Below, piece by piece: positions 23,235 to 33,116 of a stretch of 64,000 bases of DNA. The notes under the pieces are model-generated. The model did not search any database. It worked only from the letters and a program-made list of their open reading frames with translations, and was not told the DNA's origin. The stretch's first letter is position 1, and each line of letters begins with the position of its first letter. Made by a program: the position numbers and the translations under genes. The stretch lies in contig SVEC01000008.1 of the NCBI GenBank assembly GCA_015057555.1, positions 41,758-105,757 of the forward strand, read 5' to 3'. The stretch is from Lachnospiraceae bacterium (GTDB lineage Bacteria; Bacillota; Clostridia; Lachnospirales; Lachnospiraceae).

Positions 23235-24278
23235 CTAGTTCTCCTTACTTAGTCCAATCAGATAATCTGCTATTCTTGATGCCCCTAAACCATCTACTAA
23301 TCCTTGCATTTTATGAGACATATTTTTTCGGAAATTATAATCCCCCTGCAGCTTAAGCAATCCTTTTATGCATGCCCCTATACATTTCTCCTGCTCCATA
23401 TATGCATTTCCAGCATATATCATATATCCACCCTGCTCCCATAGTCTTGCTCCTACTTGATTGTCTGCCACTTCAAAGCATATGGACGGAATTCCACAGG
23501 CCGAAAGCTCAAAGGTGGTGGTTCCAGCAGCAGAAATAGCCACATCACATTTTCTCATCCAATATGACATATTGGTAACCTTCTCATGCAGGACTATGCT
23601 TTCCCTAGCATTTCCCAAGATCTTAAGATTATCCTTGTTCCCATTAAATCTTCCCACAATAATATGAAACTCTATGTTTTTAAATGTATTTTCAGAGACT
23701 AGCTTCTCCGCCAATTTATACGCCATATTTAGCTGGTCTGTTCCACCAGTGGTAATTAATACTTTTTCAACATTTTCTCTAACCTCATAAGGAACACATG
23801 AAAATTCCTCCCTTAAGGGCGCATATTTTCCGCCTAAAAGAAATTTGGTATTACTACCAACCGCCTCATATCTTCTTTCATAATCTCTATCACATTGAAG
23901 ACCATAATTTATCAATGTGTGAACTGGGTATATAAATTTGTCTAGATCATCTATATAACATACCTTAGCCTGCTTAGATATTGAAGCAAGATAGTTTTCT
24001 GTAACAAAATAGCTATCTATAAGGACAGTATCTATATTGTTTCTTTTTATATATTCACTAAATTTTTGTATTTCGGTGTCCATATCATCCCAGGTAGTAC
24101 CAAGGACATAGCAATTAAAACCATTTTCTTCTATGATAGAAGTTGGTCTATTATCTGCCACCACAAATTCCACAGCCTCTCCATTATTTTTTATCTGATG
24201 GGCTATGGACAGACATCTCATAACATGTCCTGTGGCTATTATTTCATTGCCATCAACACGAATACATATATTTCCCAT
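23235..24278 (-). CDS. pseG: UDP-2,4-diacetamido-2,4,6-trideoxy-beta-L-altropyranose hydrolase
   Basis: IRVDGNEIIATGHVMRCLSIA; DSYFVTENY; ITTGGTDQLNMAYKL; GTTTFELSACGIPSI. Confidence 0.92.
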   Translation of the reverse strand: MGNICIRVDGNEIIATGHVMRCLSIAHQIKNNGEAVEFVVADNRPTSIIEENGFNCYVLGTTWDDMDTEIQKFSEYIKRNNIDTVLIDSYFVTENYLASISKQAKVCYIDDLDKFIYPVHTLINYGLQCDRDYERRYEAVGSNTKFLLGGKYAPLREEFSCVPYEVRENVEKVLITTGGTDQLNMAYKLAEKLVSENTFKNIEFHIIVGRFNGNKDNLKILGNARESIVLHEKVTNMSYWMRKCDVAISAAGTTTFELSACGIPSICFEVADNQVGARLWEQGGYMIYAGNAYMEQEKCIGACIKGLLKLQGDYNFRKNMSHKMQGLVDGLGASRIADYLIGLSKEN

Positions 24279-24299
24279 ATGAATTAAATTATGCTTCTC

Positions 24300-25496
24300 C
24301 TATTCAAAACTAATTCTTCTACTTAACTGTCCTATTATATCATAGCCATCCCAGAACACACCTATATCCAAGGCCTTTCCAAATGGTACAATTCTATCTA
24401 TTCCAGTCAATCCATTATCAAGCACCATACTTTTTAGAGCCTCTTTATCAACTCCGTAGTACATAGCAGTTTGAACCTTAGAATTAATATATGGAACAAG
24501 CTGATTTAGTTCCTCTATACCAGCTTCATAAAACATACCAAATCTACCTCTCATAACAGTTATATCGGTAGTCATTTCCTCCAATCCTATTGCATAAAGG
24601 AGATTGTCCCATTTATTGGTATAGGATATGCTTACATTTCCCTTCATAACCATATTACAGTAGTCAGTAAATTTATCTACCGCCTTTATAGGTTCTAAAT
24701 CATAGTGTCCCGCTTCCTCATACACAGCCTGCCAAAATCTTTTTCTAGGATCTATTCCATCCCTTTTAAAATCCTTCAACCACAGTATGAGATGTGGAGT
24801 TGAACAAGCATTTTGATCCATAAGATAGGTGTCATTGTAAAAGCTATGAGCCAAAGACCTTATCTCCTCATCGCTAGCATTTACCACAGCAGCCTCACTA
24901 ATTACACCAAAGGAATATCTATCTGCAAAAACTATTTCTGTAGCCTTTGATTTTAACGGGGATTTTCTAATATTTTTAATGCTTTCATCGCCACCCCATA
25001 TAACCCTAGCATCTGCCATAAGGGATAATCTGTCTGTTATAACTTGATCGTGTCCATATTTTACAAAGGCTGTTCCTACCTTTATTTTATTGTATTTTTC
25101 ATTTTCTAACATTTTAGCTATAGCGCCACATATTATATCTGTCTGAGGATAATCCTTAGATGGAACTCTTACTATGTTGGAGTTTCCTGACAAAAGCCCA
25201 AAGAAAAATGAAAATGCAAAATTAACTGGCACATTTGAAGGTGTAATATGAAATACTAAGCCTTTTCCTAGACTTGAATCAACATCTAAAGTCCTCTCCT
25301 TAAGCTTTAAAACATTTCCCTTTCTACACCAAAAAGCAAGGGAGATAATATCCGGATACTCCCCTGGCTTTACACTTTTTCTCAGTAATGATGATAGCTC
25401 ATCCAAAAATTCTACAGCTAAATCACTGTAGGGTTTCATAGGGCAAATGACTACATTATCTGTTCCCAGCAACCACTGTACACTATCGCTTCTCAT
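24300..25496 (-). CDS. LuxC-family acyl-CoA reductase
   Basis: LVFHITPSNVPVNFAFSFFFGLLSGNSNIVRVPSK; VIWGGDESIKNIRK; DQNACSTPHLI. Confidence 0.85.
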   Translation of the reverse strand: MRSDSVQWLLGTDNVVICPMKPYSDLAVEFLDELSSLLRKSVKPGEYPDIISLAFWCRKGNVLKLKERTLDVDSSLGKGLVFHITPSNVPVNFAFSFFFGLLSGNSNIVRVPSKDYPQTDIICGAIAKMLENEKYNKIKVGTAFVKYGHDQVITDRLSLMADARVIWGGDESIKNIRKSPLKSKATEIVFADRYSFGVISEAAVVNASDEEIRSLAHSFYNDTYLMDQNACSTPHLILWLKDFKRDGIDPRKRFWQAVYEEAGHYDLEPIKAVDKFTDYCNMVMKGNVSISYTNKWDNLLYAIGLEEMTTDITVMRGRFGMFYEAGIEELNQLVPYINSKVQTAMYYGVDKEALKSMVLDNGLTGIDRIVPFGKALDIGVFWDGYDIIGQLSRRISFE

Positions 25497-26562
25497 ATGT
25501 GTCACTGCACCCCCTTACCTCAGCTTTCTTTATTCTACCAATAATCTTAAAGGTCTTACCATATCTTTTGCAAGGACAATCATCCTCACCTATAAGCTCA
25601 CCTATATCCTCAGATAATATGCTGTAACCAGGATAGCTGTCTGGCAAGGTAGACACTAGCTGTATCAATCCCTGTTCTCCTGACTTACAAACCGAAAAAT
25701 CTCTAGGATTTCTGATAATTATATCTGAAAAATTAGAGGTATGTAATCTGCCACATTCACATTCCATATAAATGGAGCCTGTCTGCTCAACCATACCATA
25801 GTAGTTACATACTCTCTCCACTCCACACACCTGGCGAAGCTTTTCCTTATAGGTTTCGTTGTCCACTGCCTCTTCTATAAGCTTCTTAAAGCCACCACCA
25901 TGAAGAAGTATGCCCTTAGATATATCTAGAGTTTCCCCCTGCTTGAGCAATTCCTTGTAAAAATGCTCCCATATAATAAATGTAAATCCAAACATAAGAA
26001 TAGTCTCACCCTTATGCTTTTCTAAAAACGCCTTTATTGTCTCTATGTCCAGCTTCATATTCTCATCTAGTGCGTAGGTTGTATCCCTTCCAAGCATAGA
26101 AAAACCTAGGATACCTGCTCCTCTGGCAGAAAACATTTTTCTATCCTTAATAACATTCTTAGAATCTATAACAAGCATAGGAAATCTCTGACCTCCCAGC
26201 ATATCCGTGGTTATCTTCATAAGAATCTTAGACTGATTCACCGAGGTTATCTTGTCCAAAAATATTTTAGATACCTGCTGCCCTGTAGTGCCAGAGGAGG
26301 TCATAATTTTAACAACCTGCTCCTTAGGCACCGAAAGAAGCTCTAGCTCTTTAAACATTCTTACAGGTATAAAAGGATAATCTTCTATATCAGGCTTTGC
26401 TTCATAGTCAAAGCCGATAGCATCTATAAACCTTTTATACTCTGGGCAACCCTCATAATGTTTAGCACAAAGTTGGCTAAGTATATCTCTATAATATTCT
26501 CTTTTACCTTGCTTATCTAAGCTAAAGGCTTTTTCATTGAAAAGCTGATATCTTCTCTCCAT
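25483..26562 (-). CDS. LuxE-family acyl-protein synthetase
   Basis: VVKIMTSSGTTGQQVSKIFLD; LLHGGGFKKL; YGMVEQTGSIYMEC. Confidence 0.87.
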   Translation of the reverse strand: MERRYQLFNEKAFSLDKQGKREYYRDILSQLCAKHYEGCPEYKRFIDAIGFDYEAKPDIEDYPFIPVRMFKELELLSVPKEQVVKIMTSSGTTGQQVSKIFLDKITSVNQSKILMKITTDMLGGQRFPMLVIDSKNVIKDRKMFSARGAGILGFSMLGRDTTYALDENMKLDIETIKAFLEKHKGETILMFGFTFIIWEHFYKELLKQGETLDISKGILLHGGGFKKLIEEAVDNETYKEKLRQVCGVERVCNYYGMVEQTGSIYMECECGRLHTSNFSDIIIRNPRDFSVCKSGEQGLIQLVSTLPDSYPGYSILSEDIGELIGEDDCPCKRYGKTFKIIGRIKKAEVRGCSDTYEKR

Positions 26563-26571
26563 ATTTCATCC

Positions 26572-27993
26572 TCAATTCAAAGCTGAATATAATACCTTCC
26601 CGGATTCATTTCTAGGAATTTCATCTATCACTGTCACCTGAAAGCTTCTTTGAACAAAGCCTAGGGTTTTACTGAGAAAACCAATGATATTCTTATGTGC
26701 CTCATCAGCTACAGCTGTGGTGTAAATTTTCATATTATCATCCACACCAGCACATACACACTCATAGCCTTCCTTTTTAAGAAGTCCTTCAACCTCATCT
26801 AGGTTGACTCTGTTTCCATACATCTTAAGAAACCTTTTTTTACGTCCTACTATATAATAGAATCCATCCTTGTCACGCTTTGCCATGTCACCTGTCACAA
26901 GAACTCCCTGTCTCTCATCACCAAGCTTAAGATCCTTATAACCTTCTGCATAGCCCAAGGTTACATTAGGTCCTCTATATACTAGCTCACCTACGATTTC
27001 TGGCTCATCTATAGCCTTTTCATCTACATCGATAAGAGAAAATTCTCCACCTGGTATAGCTATTCCCATACTTCCTGCCTTTTCCTTGGCATGGTCCCAT
27101 GGGAGATAAGCCATACGAGCTGTAGCTTCTGTCTGACCGTACATTACAATTAACTGAATTCCCTTCTTCTCACATATCTCATTAAATTCCTCTGCCATCT
27201 CCTTAGAAAGCTTTCCGCCAGCCTGGGTAATATATCTAAGACTTGGTAAATTCATCCTACCAAAACGAAGCTTCTTAAGCTGCTCGTAAATATAAGGAAC
27301 TCCTCCGAAGGTAGTTGGCTCACTCTCCTTAAATAAGGTCCAGAATTCTCTCTGAATAATGGAATAATCGCTCATAACAAGACTGGCTCCCATAAGCAGG
27401 TGACTGTTTATAATAGATAAGCAATAGGTATAGCTCATAGGCATGGTAGTTATAGCCCTGTCTGAGCTTACTATACCAAGATACTTAGCTATGGAGTCTG
27501 CATTGGCGTCAATATTTTTATAGGACTGGCGCACTAGCTTAGGACTACCTGTACTGCCTGAAGTAGTAAGTAATAAAGCCAGTTCTGGGTAAAGCTCATA
27601 TTCCTCTGCACAATCAGTAGCATACAAGGTAAAGGTTCTGTAATCCTCTAGCTTTTTAAATTGTTCAGTTTCAACATCCTCTACTATAGCCTCCCAATCC
27701 CTTGGAGCATAAACATATGACGGCTTATATTGCTCATATAGGTGCTTGTACAGCTGACTGTCCACCCCGGCATTAATCATAACCGGAACTACACCCTTTC
27801 TCAAAGCTCCTATGTACGCAACCAGTGATTCTAAGCTATTATTACACACAAGAAAAAGCAGTCTTCTAGATATAAGACTGCCCATTAAATTGTCACACTC
27901 AAAGAGAAATGCGTCATAAGTAAGCTGCTCTCCCTTGTCAGTGATAACAGCCAAATTTTTACCATACTTGTCTAAATCGGTGTAAAAGTTCAT
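26572..27993 (-). CDS. AMP-binding acyl-CoA/acyl-ACP synthetase-like
   Basis: LLLTTSGSTGSPKLVRQ, MYGQTEATARMAYLP, C-terminal PRNESGKVLYSALN. Confidence 0.88.
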   Translation of the reverse strand: MNFYTDLDKYGKNLAVITDKGEQLTYDAFLFECDNLMGSLISRRLLFLVCNNSLESLVAYIGALRKGVVPVMINAGVDSQLYKHLYEQYKPSYVYAPRDWEAIVEDVETEQFKKLEDYRTFTLYATDCAEEYELYPELALLLTTSGSTGSPKLVRQSYKNIDANADSIAKYLGIVSSDRAITTMPMSYTYCLSIINSHLLMGASLVMSDYSIIQREFWTLFKESEPTTFGGVPYIYEQLKKLRFGRMNLPSLRYITQAGGKLSKEMAEEFNEICEKKGIQLIVMYGQTEATARMAYLPWDHAKEKAGSMGIAIPGGEFSLIDVDEKAIDEPEIVGELVYRGPNVTLGYAEGYKDLKLGDERQGVLVTGDMAKRDKDGFYYIVGRKKRFLKMYGNRVNLDEVEGLLKKEGYECVCAGVDDNMKIYTTAVADEAHKNIIGFLSKTLGFVQRSFQVTVIDEIPRNESGKVLYSALN

Positions 27994-28041
27994 AGCATTG
28001 CCTCCAGTCTGTGTAATATTCTATTATTTTTATATTTTGAA

Positions 28042-28284
28042 TTATTCTATAATCACATCATATTTTGCCAGAATTTCGATTCCCTTGTCATAGGAGCTAA
28101 AGTCAATGATATCCTCTGTGTCCATCATTATGTCAAAGGCCTCCTCTAACTCCGCAATTAGATTCATATGTCCCACTGAATCCCAATTCTCTATCTCAGA
28201 ATATGCCAGCCCTGATTTAACCAAGCTCTCATCTAACTCAAGTCCCTTTACAAATGCATCAATATATTTTTCTAAATTTGTCAT
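28042..28284 (-). CDS. Acyl carrier protein
   Basis: 80 aa; WDSVGHMNLIAELEEAF phosphopantetheine-attachment motif. Confidence 0.9.
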   Translation of the reverse strand: MTNLEKYIDAFVKGLELDESLVKSGLAYSEIENWDSVGHMNLIAELEEAFDIMMDTEDIIDFSSYDKGIEILAKYDVIIE

Positions 28285-28311
28285 ATAAGCTCCTCCTTAA
28301 AGTCTCCAAAT

Positions 28312-28317
28312 ATTATA
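28312..28317 (-). promoter_or_regulatory. Possible -10 (TATAAT) of an internal promoter upstream of ACP gene
   Basis: Reverse strand GTCGATATAATATTTGGAGAC ~28 nt upstream of the ACP start. Confidence 0.3.
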
Positions 28318-28351
28318 TCGACAGTTTTTTTAATATACTTTTAATCTATTT

Positions 28352-29812
28352 CTACCTAAATATATCCTCTAAGCTGATAATATCCCCTTTGTAATATTGA
28401 CTTAGGGAATTAATTATACCATATTTTACGTGAATTGGTGTGACAATAATCACATCTATTCCCTTTAGCATTTCTTCATTCAGTTTCTTGCTTTCTACTA
28501 TAGGAATTGGGCTATTCTCTTTCCTTTCAGAGTCAATACAATACACAACAGTAATCTCCGAGCAAGAATGTAGCTTCTCCCAAAGATAGTTTCCTAATAT
28601 TCCCATACCATATATGGCTATATTCCTATATCCTAGAGATATTATTTTATCTGAAATGTACTGGGAATCCTTTATTTCTTTACCTAACCAGCTATATAAC
28701 ACCTCTACATATTTTTTATTTCTATCCTGTTTCATAAGCAGGCTAAAGGCTTTTTCATACTCTTGTACAGAAAAGAGATTTAAGAATTCCTGCCTTTTTC
28801 CTGAGTATAATGGATTAACAAATAAATTCTTATTATATGGTCTCAATTCTTTTGCATCCAGACTCTTAATTATCTTAAGGCTTGGGGAAATTTTATCAAA
28901 CATTTCCTTACCCTTTTCTGAATTAATCAAACATACTGAAGCACCCTTCTCATCTGACAGCTTTCCTACCAGCTTTTCATAGCTCCAGCAATCTCCTAGA
29001 GTTATATCACTACAGTTATTTAGTCCTCTAAAGGAACAATTGTAGCAGCTAGGTCTCAATATTTCTGTCTCCTCGAAGCCACGCATATAACAGTCATCAT
29101 CAAAGGATACTATAGTCCTTTTACCGTTCTCATATTCATACGAAATATTTAATTGATTCCAACCCTCTGACTTATCTCTAAAATTCACATGCATAATTTT
29201 AGACTCTGATTGTTTTAATTCTAAATATTGCTTCCATATATTCGCCCCTGGCACTCCCTGACATATAATATCCACCAAGAACAAATTATCGTAATCCATT
29301 CTTAAAAATGCTCTTAATCCTGCCACTTGACAAGGTGTTCCTGAAAACAGTACGGTTCTGTTATCCTTTAATAGCTCTTCTACCCTTGGATACACTTGCT
29401 CTGCGCTGCTTTGCACGTACTTGCTTCCTCTCAGTCTGTGTAGGTGATTCATATTTTCAACCGCCACATGCTTTACCTGAAGCTCATCATCAAAAGCAGC
29501 GCCAATTACTACTCCACCCTGTTTGATTATAAATTGGGCAAGCTCTCCAAAAGCACCTCCTGAGGAACTCCCCATTCTCATAGCTTCATCCTTACTTTCC
29601 ACAATAAATGTAGCCTTTGTATTAGGTTTATAGACTCTTCTACTTTTACATATGTCTGTACAAAAATCACAATCTATACATTTCTCATTATCAATAACAG
29701 GATACTGAAATCCTTCCACATCACACTTCATTGTAATTGCATTACAAGGACATGAGCTTACACAAGCTCCACAGCCTGTACATAGATTTTTGTCTATTAT
29801 TTGTTTAATCAT
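28352..29812 (-). CDS. 4Fe-4S / F420H2-dehydrogenase beta-subunit-like protein with C-terminal Rossmann-like domain
   Basis: Two ferredoxin clusters CTGCGACVSSCPCNAI / CIDCDFCTDICKSRR; FSGTPCQVAGL; C-term NIAIYGMGILGNYLWEKL. Confidence 0.85.
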   Translation of the reverse strand: MIKQIIDKNLCTGCGACVSSCPCNAITMKCDVEGFQYPVIDNEKCIDCDFCTDICKSRRVYKPNTKATFIVESKDEAMRMGSSSGGAFGELAQFIIKQGGVVIGAAFDDELQVKHVAVENMNHLHRLRGSKYVQSSAEQVYPRVEELLKDNRTVLFSGTPCQVAGLRAFLRMDYDNLFLVDIICQGVPGANIWKQYLELKQSESKIMHVNFRDKSEGWNQLNISYEYENGKRTIVSFDDDCYMRGFEETEILRPSCYNCSFRGLNNCSDITLGDCWSYEKLVGKLSDEKGASVCLINSEKGKEMFDKISPSLKIIKSLDAKELRPYNKNLFVNPLYSGKRQEFLNLFSVQEYEKAFSLLMKQDRNKKYVEVLYSWLGKEIKDSQYISDKIISLGYRNIAIYGMGILGNYLWEKLHSCSEITVVYCIDSERKENSPIPIVESKKLNEEMLKGIDVIIVTPIHVKYGIINSLSQYYKGDIISLEDIFR

Positions 29813-30928
29813 TTAATCCTCCAGGGCTTTTCGTAAATAATCAATGGATTTCTTTCTTTCGGCATTGAGAATTATATTAACATCCTTATAATCTATTTCC
29901 TCATAATCATCAGGAACAGAATTTAAGGTTACCCATCTTGATGATAATTGTAGAGTGTTCAGTAAATCAGTAATTCTACTTCCGTTTGATACTGCAAAAT
30001 TACCACTGGACTTTTTCTCAGCTCTTTCAAAAGCATACAAATTCTTATTTAAATTTATAGAAAAGGCTGTACCATGAAAGGAATCGGTACATACCACCTC
30101 TGCCTGTGACAGATATCCTACAAATTCATCTGGACCTAAATTCTTTTTAATCTCCCAATCCTTGCAGTTATAATTTTTTTCATTGGTTTGAATGGAAATA
30201 ATTTTCCTTATTCCCGCCTCTTTTGCTATACGATTTATAGTGGAAGCATATTCCTTTACCTCTCCATAGAAAAAGCATACCATATATTTCCCCTTTATAT
30301 GAGGGTTAGTAGCAATTTTTCTCCAATGCTTATTTGTTACTAAAAGAGTAGGATCTAATACAGTTTCCACTCTTCTTCCTGTCAGCTTTTCTACAATTTC
30401 AGCGCCAGATTTTTCTCGCATTGAAACAAAATCCACATTATCTATCAAATGCTTCATAACACTGTGCTTTGACTTGTATTTCTCCATAACTGACTTAGAG
30501 CACATGCTTGCAGCGTAAGCAATCTTTTTCCTAGAATCCTTTTTGACACCATATTCTAAAAAGTACACTGAATCCATACCTTCAGGATTCCATATTTGGT
30601 CACTGCCACATACCAATGTATCTATATTAAGCTGGTCCAGTCTCTCTCTTATATCTCCTAAAGTGAAGCACTGCTTGGTCAATCGAATATGCTTCATTAT
30701 AAATAAATCAAACTTTAGTTGCTTTACAAATCCCTTTAGCCCAGCGTCGGCATATCTGTTAAGAAAAAACAGCTTTTTAAATTTGTAGCTTCCCATTACA
30801 CTAAAATAGTTCAACAATACTGTGTCATATTTCATACAATTTAAAGCTCTCTGCAACGCATAGGCCTGCAAGGTCTGACCATAATTTGTTCCCACATTAA
30901 AATATGTTACAGTACATATTTTTTTCAT
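29813..30928 (-). CDS. Polysaccharide pyruvyl transferase family protein
   Basis: NVGTNYGQTLQAYALQRAL; LVCGSDQIWNPEG; VCTDSFHGTAFSI. Confidence 0.88.
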   Translation of the reverse strand: MKKICTVTYFNVGTNYGQTLQAYALQRALNCMKYDTVLLNYFSVMGSYKFKKLFFLNRYADAGLKGFVKQLKFDLFIMKHIRLTKQCFTLGDIRERLDQLNIDTLVCGSDQIWNPEGMDSVYFLEYGVKKDSRKKIAYAASMCSKSVMEKYKSKHSVMKHLIDNVDFVSMREKSGAEIVEKLTGRRVETVLDPTLLVTNKHWRKIATNPHIKGKYMVCFFYGEVKEYASTINRIAKEAGIRKIISIQTNEKNYNCKDWEIKKNLGPDEFVGYLSQAEVVCTDSFHGTAFSINLNKNLYAFERAEKKSSGNFAVSNGSRITDLLNTLQLSSRWVTLNSVPDDYEEIDYKDVNIILNAERKKSIDYLRKALED

Positions 30929-30943
30929 AATATCTTCTCCCAC

Positions 30944-31423
30944 TTATGAATAAAGCTCATCTAAGGAAATAAGCTTTACCTCTTCATCCTTAACCAACTC
31001 TGCTACTTCATCAAAGGCAAATACAGGAGTTACTATCATAGTATCAATATTGTATTCTCCAATATCCTCTAAGGACACTACAGGCAATCCCTCTAGGCCC
31101 TCTACTAAAGCCTCAGCATTTTTATCCACAAAAGCTGTAACTCTTATATTCTCCATTTTCATTTCATTATAAAACAATTCTCCCAAGGCGCCCATTCCGT
31201 AAATAGCAATGTTATTTGCCCCTAAGTTGTCAAAGTAATCTTTCAAAGAAAAGTCCTTTTGCTTACATTTTATCCATCCCTGCATAGTTCTGTAATAGGA
31301 ATCCAGTCTATTAACCTTATCCTCGCTTCGCTTATAGGAGGTGTGTGTATAATATGCTACACAACCAGCTGCTACACCTATCAATACGCTAAAAGCATTT
31401 ACTATACCATTTCTTTTTTTCAT
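30944..31423 (-). CDS. Membrane-anchored Rossmann-like domain protein
   Basis: N-terminal TM segment; NIAIYGMGALGELFYNEM motif shared with the C-terminus of the 28352-29812 protein. Confidence 0.6.
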   Translation of the reverse strand: MKKRNGIVNAFSVLIGVAAGCVAYYTHTSYKRSEDKVNRLDSYYRTMQGWIKCKQKDFSLKDYFDNLGANNIAIYGMGALGELFYNEMKMENIRVTAFVDKNAEALVEGLEGLPVVSLEDIGEYNIDTMIVTPVFAFDEVAELVKDEEVKLISLDELYS

Positions 31424-31434
31424 AAGCGTCCTCC

Positions 31435-32091
31435 TTAAAACACCTTGTGTTCTGTATTCTGCTGCATTTTTCTAGCAGGAACACCACATACAATATATTC
31501 CTCTTCTTCAATATCTCTCAGAACTGCAGAACCTAAACTTACTATAGTCCACCTTGCAATAAATACATTTTCCTTAATAACGCTATTTAATCCTAAAAAG
31601 CTATAATCTGAGATAAGGCAATTTCCAGCAATATTTGACATATCGCTACACACGCAATGATTACCAACCACAGAGTCATGACCAATAGATGCACATGGCA
31701 TAAACAGAGAATTATCTCCTATGGTCACATTACAAGACACAAATGCATTACCACCTACGTAGCTTCCCTCTCCAATTTTAGTGGTGTCAGGTATCCATAC
31801 GTTAGGATGTATTATTGTCTCTAGAGTATAACCATCTACCTTTAGTAGCTGCCACAGTTTATATCTATTTGCTGGCTCTCCTATGGCTATAAATATTCTC
31901 GCGTCATCTACCCCATAGTTTTCCTTGAACTGAAGATATCGTACAACCTCAATTCCATTAACCCTTTTTTCAGTAGTTACATCATCTATAAATATAACCC
32001 TTTCCCATCTTTCTTCCTTTATTTGTATCTGCTTAACCGTCTCAAGTACTTCTCTTCCAAATCCACCAGCTCCAAATACTCCTAATACCAT
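31435..32091 (-). CDS. NeuD-like sugar O-/N-acyltransferase (hexapeptide repeat)
   Basis: LGVFGAGGFGREVLETV N-terminus; LbH repeats; GVPARKM end. Confidence 0.85.
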   Translation of the reverse strand: MVLGVFGAGGFGREVLETVKQIQIKEERWERVIFIDDVTTEKRVNGIEVVRYLQFKENYGVDDARIFIAIGEPANRYKLWQLLKVDGYTLETIIHPNVWIPDTTKIGEGSYVGGNAFVSCNVTIGDNSLFMPCASIGHDSVVGNHCVCSDMSNIAGNCLISDYSFLGLNSVIKENVFIARWTIVSLGSAVLRDIEEEEYIVCGVPARKMQQNTEHKVF

Positions 32092-32101
32092 TGGTTTCCT
32101 C

Positions 32102-33091
32102 CTAAAATTTTATTCTTCTGTCTTCTCCATAAATTTTGTTTGATATTATTTTTGCAGTTAACAAATATATAGTGTAGCAGATATATCTCAAAGGCTGCCT
32201 GCTTAAAAAGATTATTTTAATAACAACCTTAAAATTATTCAAATTAGCTTCTCTATACCATTTAAATACCGCAGATGCAAAAATGTCTTTTTTCCTCTGA
32301 TGAAAGGACACCTTTTTGTTAAAGATTTCTTCTGCAATCTGTTCCATCTGTAGCTGACATTTAAATAATCGGTCTCTTTTATTCTGAAGGTTCTGCATAG
32401 CACTGAAGCTTGAGCTATCGGCATCAATAACCTTTCTATAACAGCTCATAACCTCATCCATACAATATATTTTTCCATAAATAGAAAGAATGAGATTAAT
32501 GGTAGCATCGCCAGCCATATTTTCAAATTTGTACCAAAAGGAATAAAAACCATCCTCTCGTTCCTTCCAGATATTTCTATATACCAGGGTATTTAAATGA
32601 GAAGCTAATTTACCCTTTTCATAGTCATCTAGGGTGTATACATTACCATCTATAAATTGTACCTGAAAATCTCTATCCTGATAGGCTACCCCTTGTCTAT
32701 CAACCACATTAAATCTATGGGTACATCCTATATAATCAGGATTTTCATCTAGAAATTTCACCTGCTTATGTAACTTGCTCTTGTCACACCAATAGTCATC
32801 TCCCTCTAAAAAGGCTATATACTGGCTTTTACATTCCTTCATAAGCTGGTAAATGTTTCGTTTTGCACCTATATTCTTTTTTCTTAAAACAGCCCATATC
32901 CTATTGGGATAATTCTTCATATATTCCCTGATAATGTGCTGGGTATTATCTGTAGAACTATCATCTGCTACTAATATCTGAAAGGGTTCATCTATTTCTT
33001 GCTCTAAAATACTATCCAAGGCTTTTCTTACATACTCTTCATGATTGTAGGTTGCAAGAAACACGCTTATTCGTGGCCACGCTTTTTTCAT
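32102..33091 (-). CDS. Glycosyltransferase family 2
   Basis: RISVFLATYNHEEYVRKALDSIL...ILVADDSSTDNT...FLEGDDYW; start set at MKKAWPRIS with RBS. Confidence 0.9.
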   Translation of the reverse strand: MKKAWPRISVFLATYNHEEYVRKALDSILEQEIDEPFQILVADDSSTDNTQHIIREYMKNYPNRIWAVLRKKNIGAKRNIYQLMKECKSQYIAFLEGDDYWCDKSKLHKQVKFLDENPDYIGCTHRFNVVDRQGVAYQDRDFQVQFIDGNVYTLDDYEKGKLASHLNTLVYRNIWKEREDGFYSFWYKFENMAGDATINLILSIYGKIYCMDEVMSCYRKVIDADSSSFSAMQNLQNKRDRLFKCQLQMEQIAEEIFNKKVSFHQRKKDIFASAVFKWYREANLNNFKVVIKIIFLSRQPLRYICYTIYLLTAKIISNKIYGEDRRIKF

Positions 33092-33116
33092 TTTTCTTCC
33101 CCTTTCACTTATAGTC

